A stretch of 26,323 nt of DNA from Saprospiraceae bacterium (GCA_016720635.1 JADKKF010000027.1:1-26323), one strand, 5' to 3'. Positions 9,650-19,498 are shown, numbered from the stretch's first letter. The notes: generated from the letters alone by a model not told the origin. Translations and numbers: made by a program.

Positions 9650-11159
9650 TTGAAGCCGATTAGAGTGCGATTTGCCCTAGCCCTACAGGTGCATTACATA
9701 TTGGAGGTATCCGAACAGCCCTATACAATTATTTATTTGCAAAAAAATCTGGAGGAAGCTTCCTTTTAAGGATTGAGGATACAGATCAGACGCGATATGT
9801 CCCCGGTGCTGAAGAGTATATTATTGAAGCACTGCATTGGGTTGGTTTGATCCCTGATGAAGGTCCTGGTTTCGGTGGTGAATATGGCCCGTATAGACAA
9901 TCTGAAAGAAGTGCCATCTATAAGGAGTATGCTGAGAAACTCATCCAAGATGGACATGCATATTATGCTTTTGATACTGCGGAAGAAATTGAGGCAATGA
10001 AAGCAAGACTTCAGCAAGATCCATCAGACTCGATCAAATACGATTACAATACTAGAATGTCTATGAAGAATAGTTTAACGCTTTCTTCGGACGATGTAGA
10101 ATCAAAGATCTCTTCAGGTCAACCGTACACCATTCGTATGAAAATACCAGCTGATGAAGTAGTTCATTTTTACGACACAATAAGAGAAGAAGTATCTCTT
10201 CACACAGCGGAACTTGATGACAAAGTGTTGATCAAATCAGATGGTTTGCCCACTTACCACATGGCGAATGTGATAGACGATCAATTGATGAAGATCACTC
10301 ACGTCATACGAGGTGAAGAATGGCTTTCAAGCACAGCACATCATGTTTTATTATATCGATTCTTTGGATGGGAAGCAGAGATGCCAGAATTTTCTCATCT
10401 GCCATTAATCTTGAAGCCAAGTGGCAATGGCAAATTATCAAAAAGAGATGGCGCACAGTTTGGATTTCCAGTCTTTCCATTGGATTGGAAGGATGAAAAA
10501 ACAGGAGATTTATTTTAGGTTTTCGTGAGCAGGGTTTCTTGCCAGAAGCATTGTTGAATTTTATGGCATTGCTGGGTTGGAATAGTGGAACAGAAAAAGA
10601 AATATTTTCTCTTGATGAATTAATCCAATATTTTTCTAAAGATAAAATAGGAAAATCAAGTTCAAGATTTGATTACGATAAAGCAAAGTGGTTCAATCAA
10701 CAATATATACAGAATACCGAAGATACAACTTTAGCAAAATATGTTATCCAAGATGCTTTAAAACAAGGTCAAAAACTTACAGATGAACAAGCGATATCAA
10801 TAATCAAATTGTACAAAGATAGATCGATATTTTTGACTGATTTCTTTAAGCAAGGGAAATATTTGATTTCAGACATCGCAGAAGTGGATCAAGATTTTAA
10901 ATCTAAAAAGTGGAAGCAAGAATGGACTGATTCCTATTTAGAACTAGCAAATACTATTGAGCAAAGCGAGGAATTTACCAAAGAAAAACTAGAAGAAATA
11001 CTCAAAGCATTTATGGCTAAATTTACTTACAAGATGGGAGAAGTGTTGCCTTCGCTTAGAGTGATGATGTCTGGAATCCCAATGGGACCAGATATTTATG
11101 CAATGATATTGACATTATCTAAAGCAGTATTTGTAAAAAGAATTAGAAAATATAATTAA
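9650..11159 (+). CDS. gltX: Glutamate--tRNA ligase, frameshifted
   Basis: About 503 aa. The N-terminus reads RVRFA, then in the next frame the HIGH-type motif GALHIGGIRTALYN. It continues with LRIEDTDQTR, GEYGPYRQSER, GLPTYHMANVIDD, HVIRGEEWLSS, and the KMSKS-type motif KLSKRDGAQFG. The C-terminal anticodon-binding region includes LPEALLNFMALLGWN and ends FVKRIRKYN. It charges tRNA-Glu in the cytosol. Two indels are visible: the RFAPSPTG motif is broken by loss of one C in CCCC near 9676, and GDLF-LGF is broken by loss of one T near 10516. Because gltX is essential, these are strong evidence for sequencing error. A TTG at 9650 followed by KPIRVRF is the best start seen; the true start may be an ATG altered by error. 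Confidence 0.95.
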
Positions 11160-11175
11160 GTTAAATAAATAATCT

Positions 11176-11355
11176 ATGAATCAAAATTCAAATCCATTTA
11201 ACCATCGTTTAAGTCCAATCGATATACGCATTGATCAGTTTGGTGGAATATCCAGCTCAATGCCTTTGGACAAATTGAATAAATTATTGGCCGAGAAAAT
11301 GGAAATAAATGCACAAGATCAAATTAGAACTGAAAAAGGATACTATCCTAGCTAA
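11176..11355 (+). CDS. Small 59-aa protein, unknown function
   Basis: An intact ORF from ATG 11176 to TAA 11355, 16 bp after gltX and 52 bp before the MBL-fold gene, in the same direction. It starts MNQNSNPFNHRLSPIDIRID and ends TEKGYYPS. It has no signal peptide or membrane helix and is mixed in charge, with a central KLNKLLAEKMEIN segment that could be helical. Tight spacing after gltX and ordinary amino-acid composition argue that it is real. I do not recognise the family. Confidence 0.6.
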   Translation: MNQNSNPFNHRLSPIDIRIDQFGGISSSMPLDKLNKLLAEKMEINAQDQIRTEKGYYPS

Positions 11356-11407
11356 CAATACAGTTATTAATTGTTATAATTGTATATAAAATTCTAAAAG
11401 CAAACTG

Positions 11408-12825
11408 ATGAAAATTAAATTTTGTGGAGCAGCACAAACAGTTACTGGAAGTTGTCACTTGATTACCTTGGACAATGATTATAAAATATTACTCGATTGT
11501 GGTTTATTTCAAGGACATGCAGGAGATTTGGATGAATTGAATTCATCTTGGCATTTTGATCCAAAAGAAATTGACGTCATGATATTATCTCATGCACATA
11601 TCGATCACTGTGAAGAATTCCAAAGTTGGTGAAAGATGGTTTTAGAGTTGATATATTGTACTCATGGTAACGCGATCTTGCTAATATCATGTTGATGGAT
11701 ACTGCTCACATTCAACAAAAGATGCCGAATACTACAATGAAAAGATTTATAAAAAATAAAAAATAAACACACTGGTGAGAAAGCAAAATTGCGTGAACCA
11801 CTTTACGGTGCAAAAGATGTGGTTGCTGCTTTGAAACAATTTGTTTCAATATCATATGATCAATGGATAAGGATATCGAAATATATAGAAGTTAATTTTA
11901 CCGATGCAGGTCATATCTTGGGTTCTGCAAGTGTGAATCTTGTAATCAAAGAAGGAAGTGACGAGATCAGAATTGGTTTTACAGGAGACATAGGAAGACC
12001 TGCCAGACCAATATTGAGAGATCCGCAACCCATGTTTCCTTCAGATTATGTCATCAGTGAATCAACTTATGGAGATCGATTACACATGGAAAAGCCAGCT
12101 GAGAAATCAAAATTTCTAGAAGTAATCAACGATACTTGTATAAGAAAAAATGGGAAGCTTATTATTCCAGCTTTTAGTATGGGAAGGACGCAAGAGATCG
12201 TGTTTATGCTAGATCAACTTGTAAACGAAAAGAAAATTCACAATATTCCGGTTTATGTAGATAGTCCATTGGCGGTCAATGCTACTGAAGTTTTCAAGAT
12301 ACATCCAGAATGTTTTGATTTTGATTTGCATCAATATATTTTGAAAGATCCAGATCCATTTGGTTTTAAGCGATTGACTTATATTACAGATGTAAATGAA
12401 TCCAAGCGATTGAATGGCATGAAAGAACCTTGTATCATCATCTCTGCAGCTGGAATGGTGAATGCAGGTAGAATAAAACATCATGTCTATAATAATATTG
12501 AAAATCCTCATAATACGATTTTGATGGTAGGATATTGTTCGCCTGAAACACCAGGAGGTGTGCTGAGGAGTGGTGCATCAGAAATCCATTTATTTGGTGA
12601 CACGCTACAAGTCAATGCTGATGTGGTGCTGATGGATTCATTTTCTGCCCATGGAGATCAAGGGAAATGACAGAATTCTTAGGAAATCAAACCAAGTCAA
12701 TAAAAAATTATTTTTAGTCCATGGCGATATCGATGTACAAGAGAATTTTTCAAAGCATCTCAGATCTAATGGCTTTACGGATATTGCAATTCCTGCATTA
12801 AAAAGAGGAAATACAAGTCAACTAA
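11408..12825 (+). CDS. MBL-fold / beta-CASP metallohydrolase (CPSF-like RNA-processing family), frameshifted
   Basis: About 470 aa. The N-terminus KIKFCGAAQTVTGSCHL and LLDCGLFQG is typical of the bacterial Ysh1/CPSF73-like group. Zinc motifs are SHAHIDHC (HxHxDH, His62-His67), FTDAGHILGSA (His) and FTGDIGRP (Asp). The beta-CASP region includes SESTYGDR, IPAFSMGRTQEIV, VYVDSPLAVNAT, SAAGMVNAGRI and DSFSAHGDQ. The end, after a shift, is EEIQVN. Likely a ribonuclease or related phosphodiesterase; the substrate is not evident. Breaks lie in a region at 11617-11765 (GG to G after DHC, an extra A in GGTAACGCG, AAAAA to AAAA in QQKDAE) and at about 12665 and 12800. All are homopolymer indels. Confidence 0.9.
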
Positions 12826-12851
12826 AATTATTTTTAATTTCATTAAAAATT

Positions 12852-13220
12852 ATGGAAGCTGAAAAGTGGGAATTGGATTTTGAATGGCTTAGAGTCAGAC
12901 ATTTTATAAAAGAAAAATTTAAAAAGTCAGAGCTCCCTGACTTAAATACGACCTTGATGCTAATCGGGATTCAAGAATTAGGAATGTTAAAACCTAATGG
13001 ATTCACTAAAGAAGAGAAGCAGGATCTCATGCACATTGCTACCTGCGAGTTGCTTTCCATACGTGGATATTATAGTTTTATTGGTAAAGATCAAGATGGA
13101 TGGCCTCATTATGAAATGATCAAACCTTTTACTACAAAAGGTGTTAAAGATCAGGAAATTTTATTAAAAGAACTTATTACGACATATTTTAAAAATAATT
13201 TTCCAAGTGAATTTAAATAA
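12852..13220 (+). CDS. Conserved-looking 122-aa protein, unknown function
   Basis: ATG 12852 is chosen because the MBL-fold protein ends at 12825, leaving a 26-bp gap; the longer open frame upstream is MBL coding sequence after a frameshift. The sequence begins MEAEKWELDFEWLRVRHFIK and includes PDLNTTLMLIGIQELG, FTKEEKQDLMHIATCELLS, GYYSFIGKDQDGWPHYE and LLKELITTYF. It is soluble, alpha-helical in appearance, with one Cys and three His. I recall no functional family. It lies 7 bp before the first cyclophilin gene, probably in the same transcript. Confidence 0.7.
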   Translation: MEAEKWELDFEWLRVRHFIKEKFKKSELPDLNTTLMLIGIQELGMLKPNGFTKEEKQDLMHIATCELLSIRGYYSFIGKDQDGWPHYEMIKPFTTKGVKDQEILLKELITTYFKNNFPSEFK

Positions 13221-13227
13221 TTTAGAA

Positions 13228-13900
13228 ATGAAGAAATTATTATTTATTAGTTTGATTGCTTTGATATTCAATGCTTGTACAAATAGCCCAAAGGATAAAG
13301 GGGCTGATGCTATAATAGAAACCTCTTATGGCGTCATCAAAGTAAAATTATATGATTCTACACCTAAACACAAAGCTAATTTTTTGAAATTGGCAAAAGA
13401 AGGATATTATAACGATCTTTTATTCCATCGCGTGATCAGCAAGTTTATGATACAAGGAGGTGATCCAAATTCAAGAAATGCTCCTGCTGGTGCAATGCTT
13501 GGTGCAGGTGGACCTAGTGAACTCATTCCAGCTGAAATAGGCGCAAAACACTTTAAAGGGCCTTGCAGCTGCAAGAACAGGAGGACCTGGTAATCCAGAA
13601 AAAAAATCATCAGGATCCCAATTTTATATAGTACAAGGAGACATCATTAATCCGGCACAGTTACAGATGTTGGCCAGCCAAAAAGGCATCACATATACTG
13701 AGGAAGAACAAAGAAAATATAGCACCTTGGGAGGGCTCCATTTTTTAGATGGCGACTACACAGTATTTGGTGAAGTTATCGAAGGCTTGGATGTCATAAG
13801 ATAAGATTGCTGCAGTGCAAACTGATGCTAATAATAGACCATTCACTGATGTAAAATGAAAGTGAAGTAAAAGTTGAATTTGATTTAAAAAAGAGAATGA
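13228..13900 (+). CDS. Lipoprotein cyclophilin-type peptidyl-prolyl isomerase (paralogue 1), frameshifted
   Basis: ATG 13228 gives MKKLLFISLIALIFNACTNS with a lipobox (LIFNAC), so a lipid-anchored envelope protein. The cyclophilin domain starts AIIETSYGVIKVKLYDSTP and contains FLKLAKEGYYNDLLFHRVI, FMIQGGDPNSRNAPAG, SSGSQFYIVQGD and YTVFGEVIEGLDVI. It should catalyse proline cis-trans isomerisation during folding of exported proteins. About 224 aa. Breaks: GGGG to GGG and GG to G around 13558-13570 (KGALAAARTGG is the expected reading), and others near 13800 and 13850. The end reads KKRE with a TGA overlapping the ATGATG start of the next gene. The upstream ATG at 13207 lies inside the previous gene and is rejected. 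Confidence 0.87.
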
Positions 13901-14813
13901 TGCATAAATTTTTTTTTCGCGCATATTGTATTATTAATAACGATTATTGGATGTTCTCCAAAACTTAATGTCTCAGCTAAAGCTGATGTTAGCACAGTCA
14001 AGCTTCCAGAAAAAATAAAATTTAGTTCAGACCACATCGATGCAGAAACAGTGGAATGGAATTTTGGTGACGGCAATATTTCTACAGAAAGAAATCCAAG
14101 CCATCGATTTATAAAATCAGGTGATCACGTCGTTCACCTTAAAGTTAAAAAAAATAATAAAATAAAAGAAAGTAAAATGACAGTACACATCAATCCAACA
14201 GAAGAATGCCTTATACAGATAGAAACAAGTATGGGCAATATGCTTGTAAAACTGTATCATGAGACGCCATTGCATCGCGATAATATTTTAAAACTTCCAG
14301 AGCAGGGATTTTATGATGATTTGATATTTCATCGGGTTATTAATAATTTCATGATACAAGGTGGCGATCCAAATTCTAAGAATGCTGCCAGTGGCGCTCC
14401 TCTAGGTTCAGGAGGTCCAAGTTATACCATACCAGCAGAGTTCAATAAGAATCTAATCCATAAGAAGGGCGCATTGGCAGCAGCAAGAACAGGTGACCAA
14501 GTGAATCCAGAAAAAAAATCATCAGGGTCACAATTCTATATCGTGCATGGCAACAAACAAAATGAAAATGCGATAACTAGGATTGAAGATCAGAAGGATT
14601 TAAATATACAGAAGATCAAAGAAAATCTATGCTGAGCAAGGCGGAACACCATTCCTTGATATGGAATATACAGTCTTTGGTGAAGTAATAGATGGATTGG
14701 ATGTCATAGATAAAATAGCAAATACACCAACATCTCGTGGAGATAGACCAGAGAAGGATGTAAAGATGAAGGTTGAGAGTATTGAAGTAGTCGAATTAAT
14801 TTATTTGAAATAA
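13897..14813 (+). CDS. Lipoprotein PKD-cyclophilin fusion peptidyl-prolyl isomerase (paralogue 2), frameshifted
   Basis: Starts MMHKFFF and after one shift VLLITIIGCSPK, a lipobox. A PKD-type beta-sandwich follows (residues about 40-105): VEWNFGDGNISTERNPSHRF, SGDHVVHLKVKKN. Then a cyclophilin domain: IQIETSMGNMLVKLYHETP, GFYDDLIFHRVINNFMIQGG, PEKKSSGSQFYIVHG, YTVFGEVIDGLDVIDKI, ending VELIYLK. About 305 aa. The WNFGDG core of PKD is intact. The cyclophilin part is clearly paralogous to the preceding gene and probably arose by tandem duplication, with the PKD module gained in one copy. The PKD domain may position the enzyme on a surface or partner (inference). Breaks near 13918 (T run) and 14620. 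Confidence 0.88.
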
Positions 14814-14850
14814 AAAAACCAAAGCCGAATATTACATTCTGACTTTGGTT
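14811..14850 (-). terminator. Terminator between convergent cyclophilin and HmuY-like genes
   Basis: AACCAAAG at 14817-14824 pairs with CTTTGGTT at 14843-14850 around an 18-base loop. Read on the minus strand, the stem is followed by seven T, a good terminator for the HmuY-like gene. On the plus strand the T tract is weaker. Confidence 0.6.
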
Positions 14851-14871
14851 ACTATTTTACCAAAAATGATT

Positions 14872-15334
14872 TTATTCCTTATTCAAATTTTTTGACCCAT
14901 TGCTTTGATAAACGTATCTGAAAGTATAATACCTCGCTTGGTCTTTGAATGCATCTGGAGCTACTGGGGAGCCTTTGTAGTATGAGAGTAATTCGATTTT
15001 TGCATATTTTCCATCACTACATTTTGCTGCGGATCCAGGTCCAGAGATTCCAGAATTTACAATTATCGTACTTGCTCTAAAGCCTATATCCCATGTTGTA
15101 GTGGCACTGTCTGTATTTGCTACGATGGAGCTATCGCTAAATCTAAAGAATGTAAATCGCTTTGTGTCACCAATGGGCATTCCATTGTTAGGATCAAATC
15201 CTGTTGTAGGATCTGCTGCAAGATCTTTAATCGTAACAGTGCGGAGTGTGGAAGTATCAACATTATTTTCTGTTTTATCACATGAGATTAAAAACAAGAA
15301 ACTTAAAAATAAGAAAACATTAAAAATTTTTCAT
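14872..15334 (-). CDS. HmuY family lipoprotein
   Basis: ATG 15334 reads MKNF and, after removal of one extra T in TTTTT, NVFLFLSFLFLISCDK, a lipoprotein signal with lipobox ending in Cys. The mature part carries the HmuY family core: TTTWDIGFRASTIIVNSGIS followed by GPG, GKYAKIELLSYYKGSPVAPD and ARYYTFRYVYQ near the C-terminus. About 153 aa. HmuY proteins are surface heme-binding lipoproteins that pass heme to a TonB-dependent receptor. The TonB receptor gene ends 2 bp upstream, so the two are cotranscribed. No histidine is present in the readable sequence, so the bis-His heme ligation of P. gingivalis HmuY cannot apply. The ligand may be bound by other residues or may not be heme. Confidence 0.82.
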
Positions 15335-15336
15335 GA

Positions 15337-17467
15337 TCATTTATTTTGTATAAATTTAAAATTCATTTTTATATAAGCAGTTCTACCAATTAATGTGGGT
15401 TGATTTATTGGATCTGTATAATTTAATAAATTGTCTGCTCCTAATTGAATATCCCACCAATGACTACATTCTCTTTGTATGCCAATATTTAACAATCCAT
15501 ATCCTTTGACCAACCTATCGTATTTATCAATGATGGAATTGGAATTGGAATCAGATGAATTAATAGATGTGCCATTGACAGAACCGTTTGTTCCAGCAAG
15601 TCCAAAAGGACCTTTAAGTATTAGTCGCGCATTAATTTTACAATCTAAATATGGGATTCTATAGTTTAATTTAATATTTCCTGAATGGGTAGATCGATGT
15701 GGTAATCCTATGTAGTCGCTTTTCTTAATTCGGTATGTCTGCAATGTAACTGGATCTCTTCCAAACACAAGTCCTTTATCAATATTTTCTAATACGTCCT
15801 TGTCCTTAGCTTGCAAGAATTGATAACTGGATTGGATATCTAAATCTTTAGTGATTTGATATTTATAATTCAGTTCGAAACCTTGTGTAAAGGCTCTTTT
15901 AATATTTGAATAACTGTAGATGAAATTCTGTTGGTTGGTCAATGCGACAGTCTGTGTTTCAATGAGGTCTGATATGTCATTTCTAAATAAATTCAGATGA
16001 ATTGCATGTTTTGATTTGATTAGACTTGCTCCAATATTCCAAGCATTGGATCTTTCAGCGCGAAGTGAAGTCATGGCATCAAAAGGAATGAATAATTCTC
16101 TGATTTGATTTTTATTCAGCAAGTCTTCAATAGCTGGCTTTAATGCTTCTGTTCCAAAGACGCTATATCCAGCAGCAGCATTGTTGAAGTTTAAATAAAG
16201 TTGCCTAAAATCAGGCGCTTTGAATCCTGTACCAAAAGAGGCTCTCAGGCTTAGTAAAGAATTGACTGTGTATTGGGCAGCGATTTTTGGAGACCATTGT
16301 TTATGGTATATCGAATTGTAATCAAATCGCATTCCACTTAGTACGTTCCATTTACTGGATGGAATCCATTCGTGTTGAATGAATCCATAATATGTTTCTT
16401 GCTGTTTGTCTTCTCCGCTACCATAGCGATTGGTATTGATCGTTTCACGAATCCAACCTGAACCAAATGTCCAATTTTGTTTTTTTGAAAAAGTGCAAGT
16501 GCTTTGAATTTCAGGTCTTAGAAAAGTCTGTTTGAAATTATCATTATAATAATCAGATTTATTGTCTAATTCTTTTAAGTTTGTTTTGGTATAATATTCA
16601 GTATAATAGCTTCTCAAAATGATGTTTGTCTTATTGGTCAATTTATATTGATAGCTAGGAAAGACACTCCAATCGCGAATGACTCCATCTCCAAATACTT
16701 TAATAGAATCCAATCCATTAATGACATGATATGCGTTATTTTGATTTTCTAAAAATATTTTGCACTGAGACTGATCTCATGATTTTTAAAAAGAATAGGA
16801 CAATTTATATCTCAAAGTATTATTCTGATAAGGTGAAACAGTTTGGCCATAGATATTTTTTGATAGGTCATAGCCATCTGTACTAAATCGATTGTAGAAA
16901 ATTTGATTTGAAAAATTGGCCTTATTATAGCTCAAACCAACTGATGCATCTAAGGTGTTTCGTTCTGCATATTTAATTTGTGCGGTCAGTTTATTGGTCA
17001 ATGATTTATGAGTAATGATATTGACTACACCCGCTAAAGCATCTGAGCCATATAATGAAGAAGATGGGCCTTTAACGATTTCTATTTTTTGATTTCTCCC
17101 GCGGTAATTCTATTAAGTTCCAATGAACCAGTATATCTTCCTACTACGGGTTCGCCATCTATTAAGATGAGTGTATAATCAGGGTTCAGCCCTTGAAGTT
17201 GCAATCCATTTCCCAATCCATTAATTTGCGGTACGATATTAATTCCTACTTGTTCCAACAATACATCTTGTAGTCTGCTGGAACCAAGCGCATGAATTTC
17301 TTGCGGAATGCTAGTAACAGGAAGAGAATTTTTGAAAGGCTTCGTTCAGTTTTGTTGCGGTGAGCCACGATTTCATCCGGTCGTAAACTATCTTGGCCAA
17401 ACAAATTGTTGAATAAGCAAAATAGAATCAAGGGTAAGAATGAATATGCTATCGTTTTCTTTTTCAT
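15337..17467 (-). CDS. TonB-dependent outer-membrane receptor (HmuR/BtuB-like), frameshifted
   Basis: From ATG 17467: signal peptide MKKKTIAYSFLPLILFCLFN with cleavage after LFGQ, then DEIV and KTERSLSKI, equivalent to the usual VVTATKTE start of a mature receptor. The plug domain reads across frames as IPQEIHALGSSRLQDVLLEQ, NGLGNGLQLQGLNPDYTLIL, IDGEPVVGRYTGSLELNRI, and an IEIVKGPSSSLYGSDALAG segment. The barrel follows, with SLRASFGTGFKAPDFRQLYL and NIGASLIKSKHAIHLNLF, and ends FKFIQNK. About 710 aa. It imports a substrate across the outer membrane using TonB energy. The downstream HmuY-like gene and divergent PchR-like regulator point to heme or iron-complex uptake. Breaks near 16780, 17000-17110 and 17330. 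Confidence 0.9.
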
Positions 17468-17627
17468 TTGCAGCACAAAATTCCGATATGCTTTATAATA
17501 AAATAACGAAATCCAGTATTATTAGTATCGCTTAAAGTTTTAAATAAAAAAGCTATATTACTCTTAAAAGATTGATATTCATCATATTATAATTTCATTT
17601 AAATATGAGAAATATATAATTAACATT

Positions 17628-17635
17628 ATCTTTGT
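17628..17635 (+). promoter_or_regulatory. Candidate -7 box (TATCTTTG) of the AraC-type regulator gene
   Basis: TATCTTTG fits TAnnTTTG exactly and lies 19 bases before the regulator's ATG. The -33 region is AT-rich without a clean TTTG. The interval 17468-17654 separates two divergent genes and is where the regulator would be expected to bind. Confidence 0.45.
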
Positions 17636-17654
17636 AAAAAATATCAAATAAGGT

Positions 17655-18500
17655 ATGGAAAATATCGCTTCTGAAATTCATTTGGAATGGCTAGAATTGG
17701 AACAGCTTCTTCCATTAACTCTTGATAAAGAACAGGTACATCTTTTTTTTAGTTTAAATGAGAGTATCAGTTTTGGATTTGGACCCTATTCTAGGAATTT
17801 GAATGCAGAAAAAGCCTTTATGATTTATAATCCTGAGAAATCGATGAAGCGGAGCCCTAAGCCAACTAGTTGTAGTAGATTGTTGTATCTGAAGTTGGCA
17901 TTAAGTAATTTGCACTTGAATTATTTGTAGTGGGTTCTACGACAGGCACCCGTATTTAATCAAGAAAATTCAATCGCAAATTTTATGAGAGAAAGGAATA
18001 TCATCTACGCTCTTAATTGTTTAGACCAATTATACTATTCCGCATCACGCCCCAATACTGAAAGACTATATCCAATAGCCAAAGTCTTTTGAGATATTGA
18101 GTTTTGTTTTCTCAGAAGCTGAACCTAATAAAACCAACTGCCCATTTCTCAATAGTCAAAATATTGTATTAAAGATAAAACAAGCAAGGAAATCCTTATT
18201 GGAAACTATGCAGATCCACCACAGATGCATGATCTGGCATTGAAGTGTGGGTTAAATAGACTTCAATTGAAGACAGCATTCAAGAAATATATGAAATACA
18301 CCTTATCAATATTTACTTGATTACAAGCTTGATACTGTTTCAAAGAATCTTTTGCTTTCGGAAAATATCAGGTGAATGAAGTAGCCTATAAAGTGGGTTG
18401 CTCTAATCCAAGTCATTACATCGATGCATTTAAAAGAAATATGGATTGACACCAAAGAGGTGATAGGAAGTTAGATAAATTAAATCCAGATTTTTTTTGA
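17655..18500 (+). CDS. AraC family transcriptional regulator (PchR-like), frameshifted
   Basis: The N-terminal sensing part begins MENIASEIHLEWLELEQLLP and includes VHLFFSLNESISFGFGPYSR and FMIYNPEK, typical of the iron-responsive PchR-like group. Across frames follow FNQENSIANFMRERNIIYAL and KTNCPFLNS-type text. The C-terminal double helix-turn-helix reads KQARKSLLETM, ALKCGLNRLQLKTAFK, PYQYLLDYKLDTV, NEVAYKVGCSNPSH and YIDAFKRN, ending KLDKLNPDFF. About 281 aa, with roughly seven breaks. Position directly divergent from the TonB receptor/HmuY operon suggests it activates that operon in response to the imported iron compound. The following gene is convergent. Confidence 0.82.
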
Positions 18501-18519
18501 TGAATGTTGATAAAAAATT

Positions 18520-18966
18520 TTATACATCAATCATTCTTCGATGATAATTAATTAGACCTAGATGATAGTTTAGATGTGTGGCGAAGTTCAACAATGTGGT
18601 ATGAATGGAAGCATGGTCTTCCCAGATTTTTATAGGATATTCTTCCAGAAAATTTTTCATCGGGAAGATTGCTTAGTCCAGTTTCAACAAGCTGTATCGT
18701 TTCATAGATTTTTTTTACTAAAGATTTCTCTAGCGATATCTTTTAGAAAACTCAAGATCACATTTTCTTTCATAGGGAATATTGCCCAGTGCGAGGCCTA
18801 CATAAGAAATGGAAGTTGCCAATGATATGAAGACATAAGTTACCTGCGGAATTTGAAATTTGATATTGCACTTTCCACGAATTATTTTCATCATTATAAG
18901 ATTCAATTTCATGGACTAATTTTTTAAGTCTCTTTTGTAAACTTGTTGAAATATGGAAGCTAACAT
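18520..18966 (-). CDS. DinB superfamily protein (DUF1572-like), frameshifted
   Basis: From ATG 18966: MLASIFQQVYKRDLK, then across frames LVHEIES, NSAGNLCLHIIGN, LGNIPYERKCDLEFSKR, KIYETIQLVETGLSNLP, SGRISYKNLG, and the end HTTLLNFATHLNYHLGLINY followed by HRRMIDV. The two His-rich segments (NLCLHIIGN and HTTLL..THLNYHLG..NYHRR) are the metal-site regions of DUF1572/DinB four-helix proteins. About 149 aa, normal length. These are cytosolic, metal-binding, often thiol-transferase-related proteins; the substrate is not evident. About six breaks. It is convergent with the AraC gene, 19 bp apart. Confidence 0.75.
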
Positions 18967-19019
18967 AATCGAACGTCTATAATTACAATCATTCTTTGGA
19001 GAAATTGTTTAAATAAGAG

Positions 19020-19051
19020 TTGATTAGAGAATAGAATGAGTTTCTAATCAA
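19020..19051 (-). terminator. Terminator after the HabA-like gene
   Basis: TTGATTAGA at 19020-19028 pairs with TCTAATCAA at 19043-19051 around a 14-base loop, seven bases past the stop codon at 19058-19060 of the minus-strand gene. The T tract is better on the plus strand than on the minus strand, so its minus-strand efficiency is uncertain. Confidence 0.5.
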
Positions 19052-19057
19052 TTTTTA

Positions 19058-19498
19058 TTATAAAGAATTAGGTCTTGATAAATAATTTTTTAAACCTATC
19101 AATACAATGATACAAACTGTAATCATCAATAGCCAATGAAATCAAAGAAAATGAAATCACAACTTCAATACCTACAATTACCTTCTTTCCTCCTGCTATG
19201 AGAATCATTTTTTCCCTACTCCTGTTATGGCGGCAAGAACTACTGCAATAAAATTTGCAAAGGCACCATACAAAACTAAATAAAGCAATGTTAAGCCATT
19301 GAAACTAATCCAGATTTTTCCCAAATAAGTACAAAATGAGGAAGAAATCCATTCATGATTCCTTCTAAATGTGCAGATAATCCCATCCTAGGATTACTTA
19401 ATATAGGGATGAATATTCCAATCAATAAACCCATTAGAATCACAAGGATCCCAGAACAATAAAAGCGTTTGAGCTTGCTGTTTAAATTTTAAGGACAT
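19058..19498 (-). CDS. Four-helix membrane protein related to hydroxylaminobenzene mutase HabA, frameshifted
   Basis: From ATG 19498: MSLKFKQQAQTLLLFW, then across frames GILVILMGLLIGIFIPILSN, PRMGLSAHLEGIMNGF, TLLYLVLYGAFANFIAVVLA and AITGVGKKMILIAGGK, then a last membrane segment ending MITVCIIVLIGLKNYLSRPN. The string NPRMGLSAHLEG followed by a LYG..ANF..V.LAA..G.G segment is characteristic of HabA-like proteins, in which the nitroaromatic-pathway mutase converts hydroxylaminobenzene to aminophenol. About 146 aa, four transmembrane helices. Members outside nitroaromatic degraders have no demonstrated activity, so the catalytic role here is unproven. About five breaks, net length in frame. 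Confidence 0.68.

Noticed and set aside
9766..10017. Minus-strand 83-aa ORF
   Set aside because: Antisense to the well-conserved gltX catalytic domain.
12209..12511. Minus-strand 100-aa ORF
   Set aside because: Antisense to the beta-CASP region of the MBL-fold gene.
15101..15664. Plus-strand ORFs of 61-91 aa
   Set aside because: Antisense to the HmuY-like and TonB receptor genes.
18574..18825. Plus-strand 83-aa ORF
   Set aside because: Antisense to the DinB-like gene, which explains the sequence through conserved His motifs.
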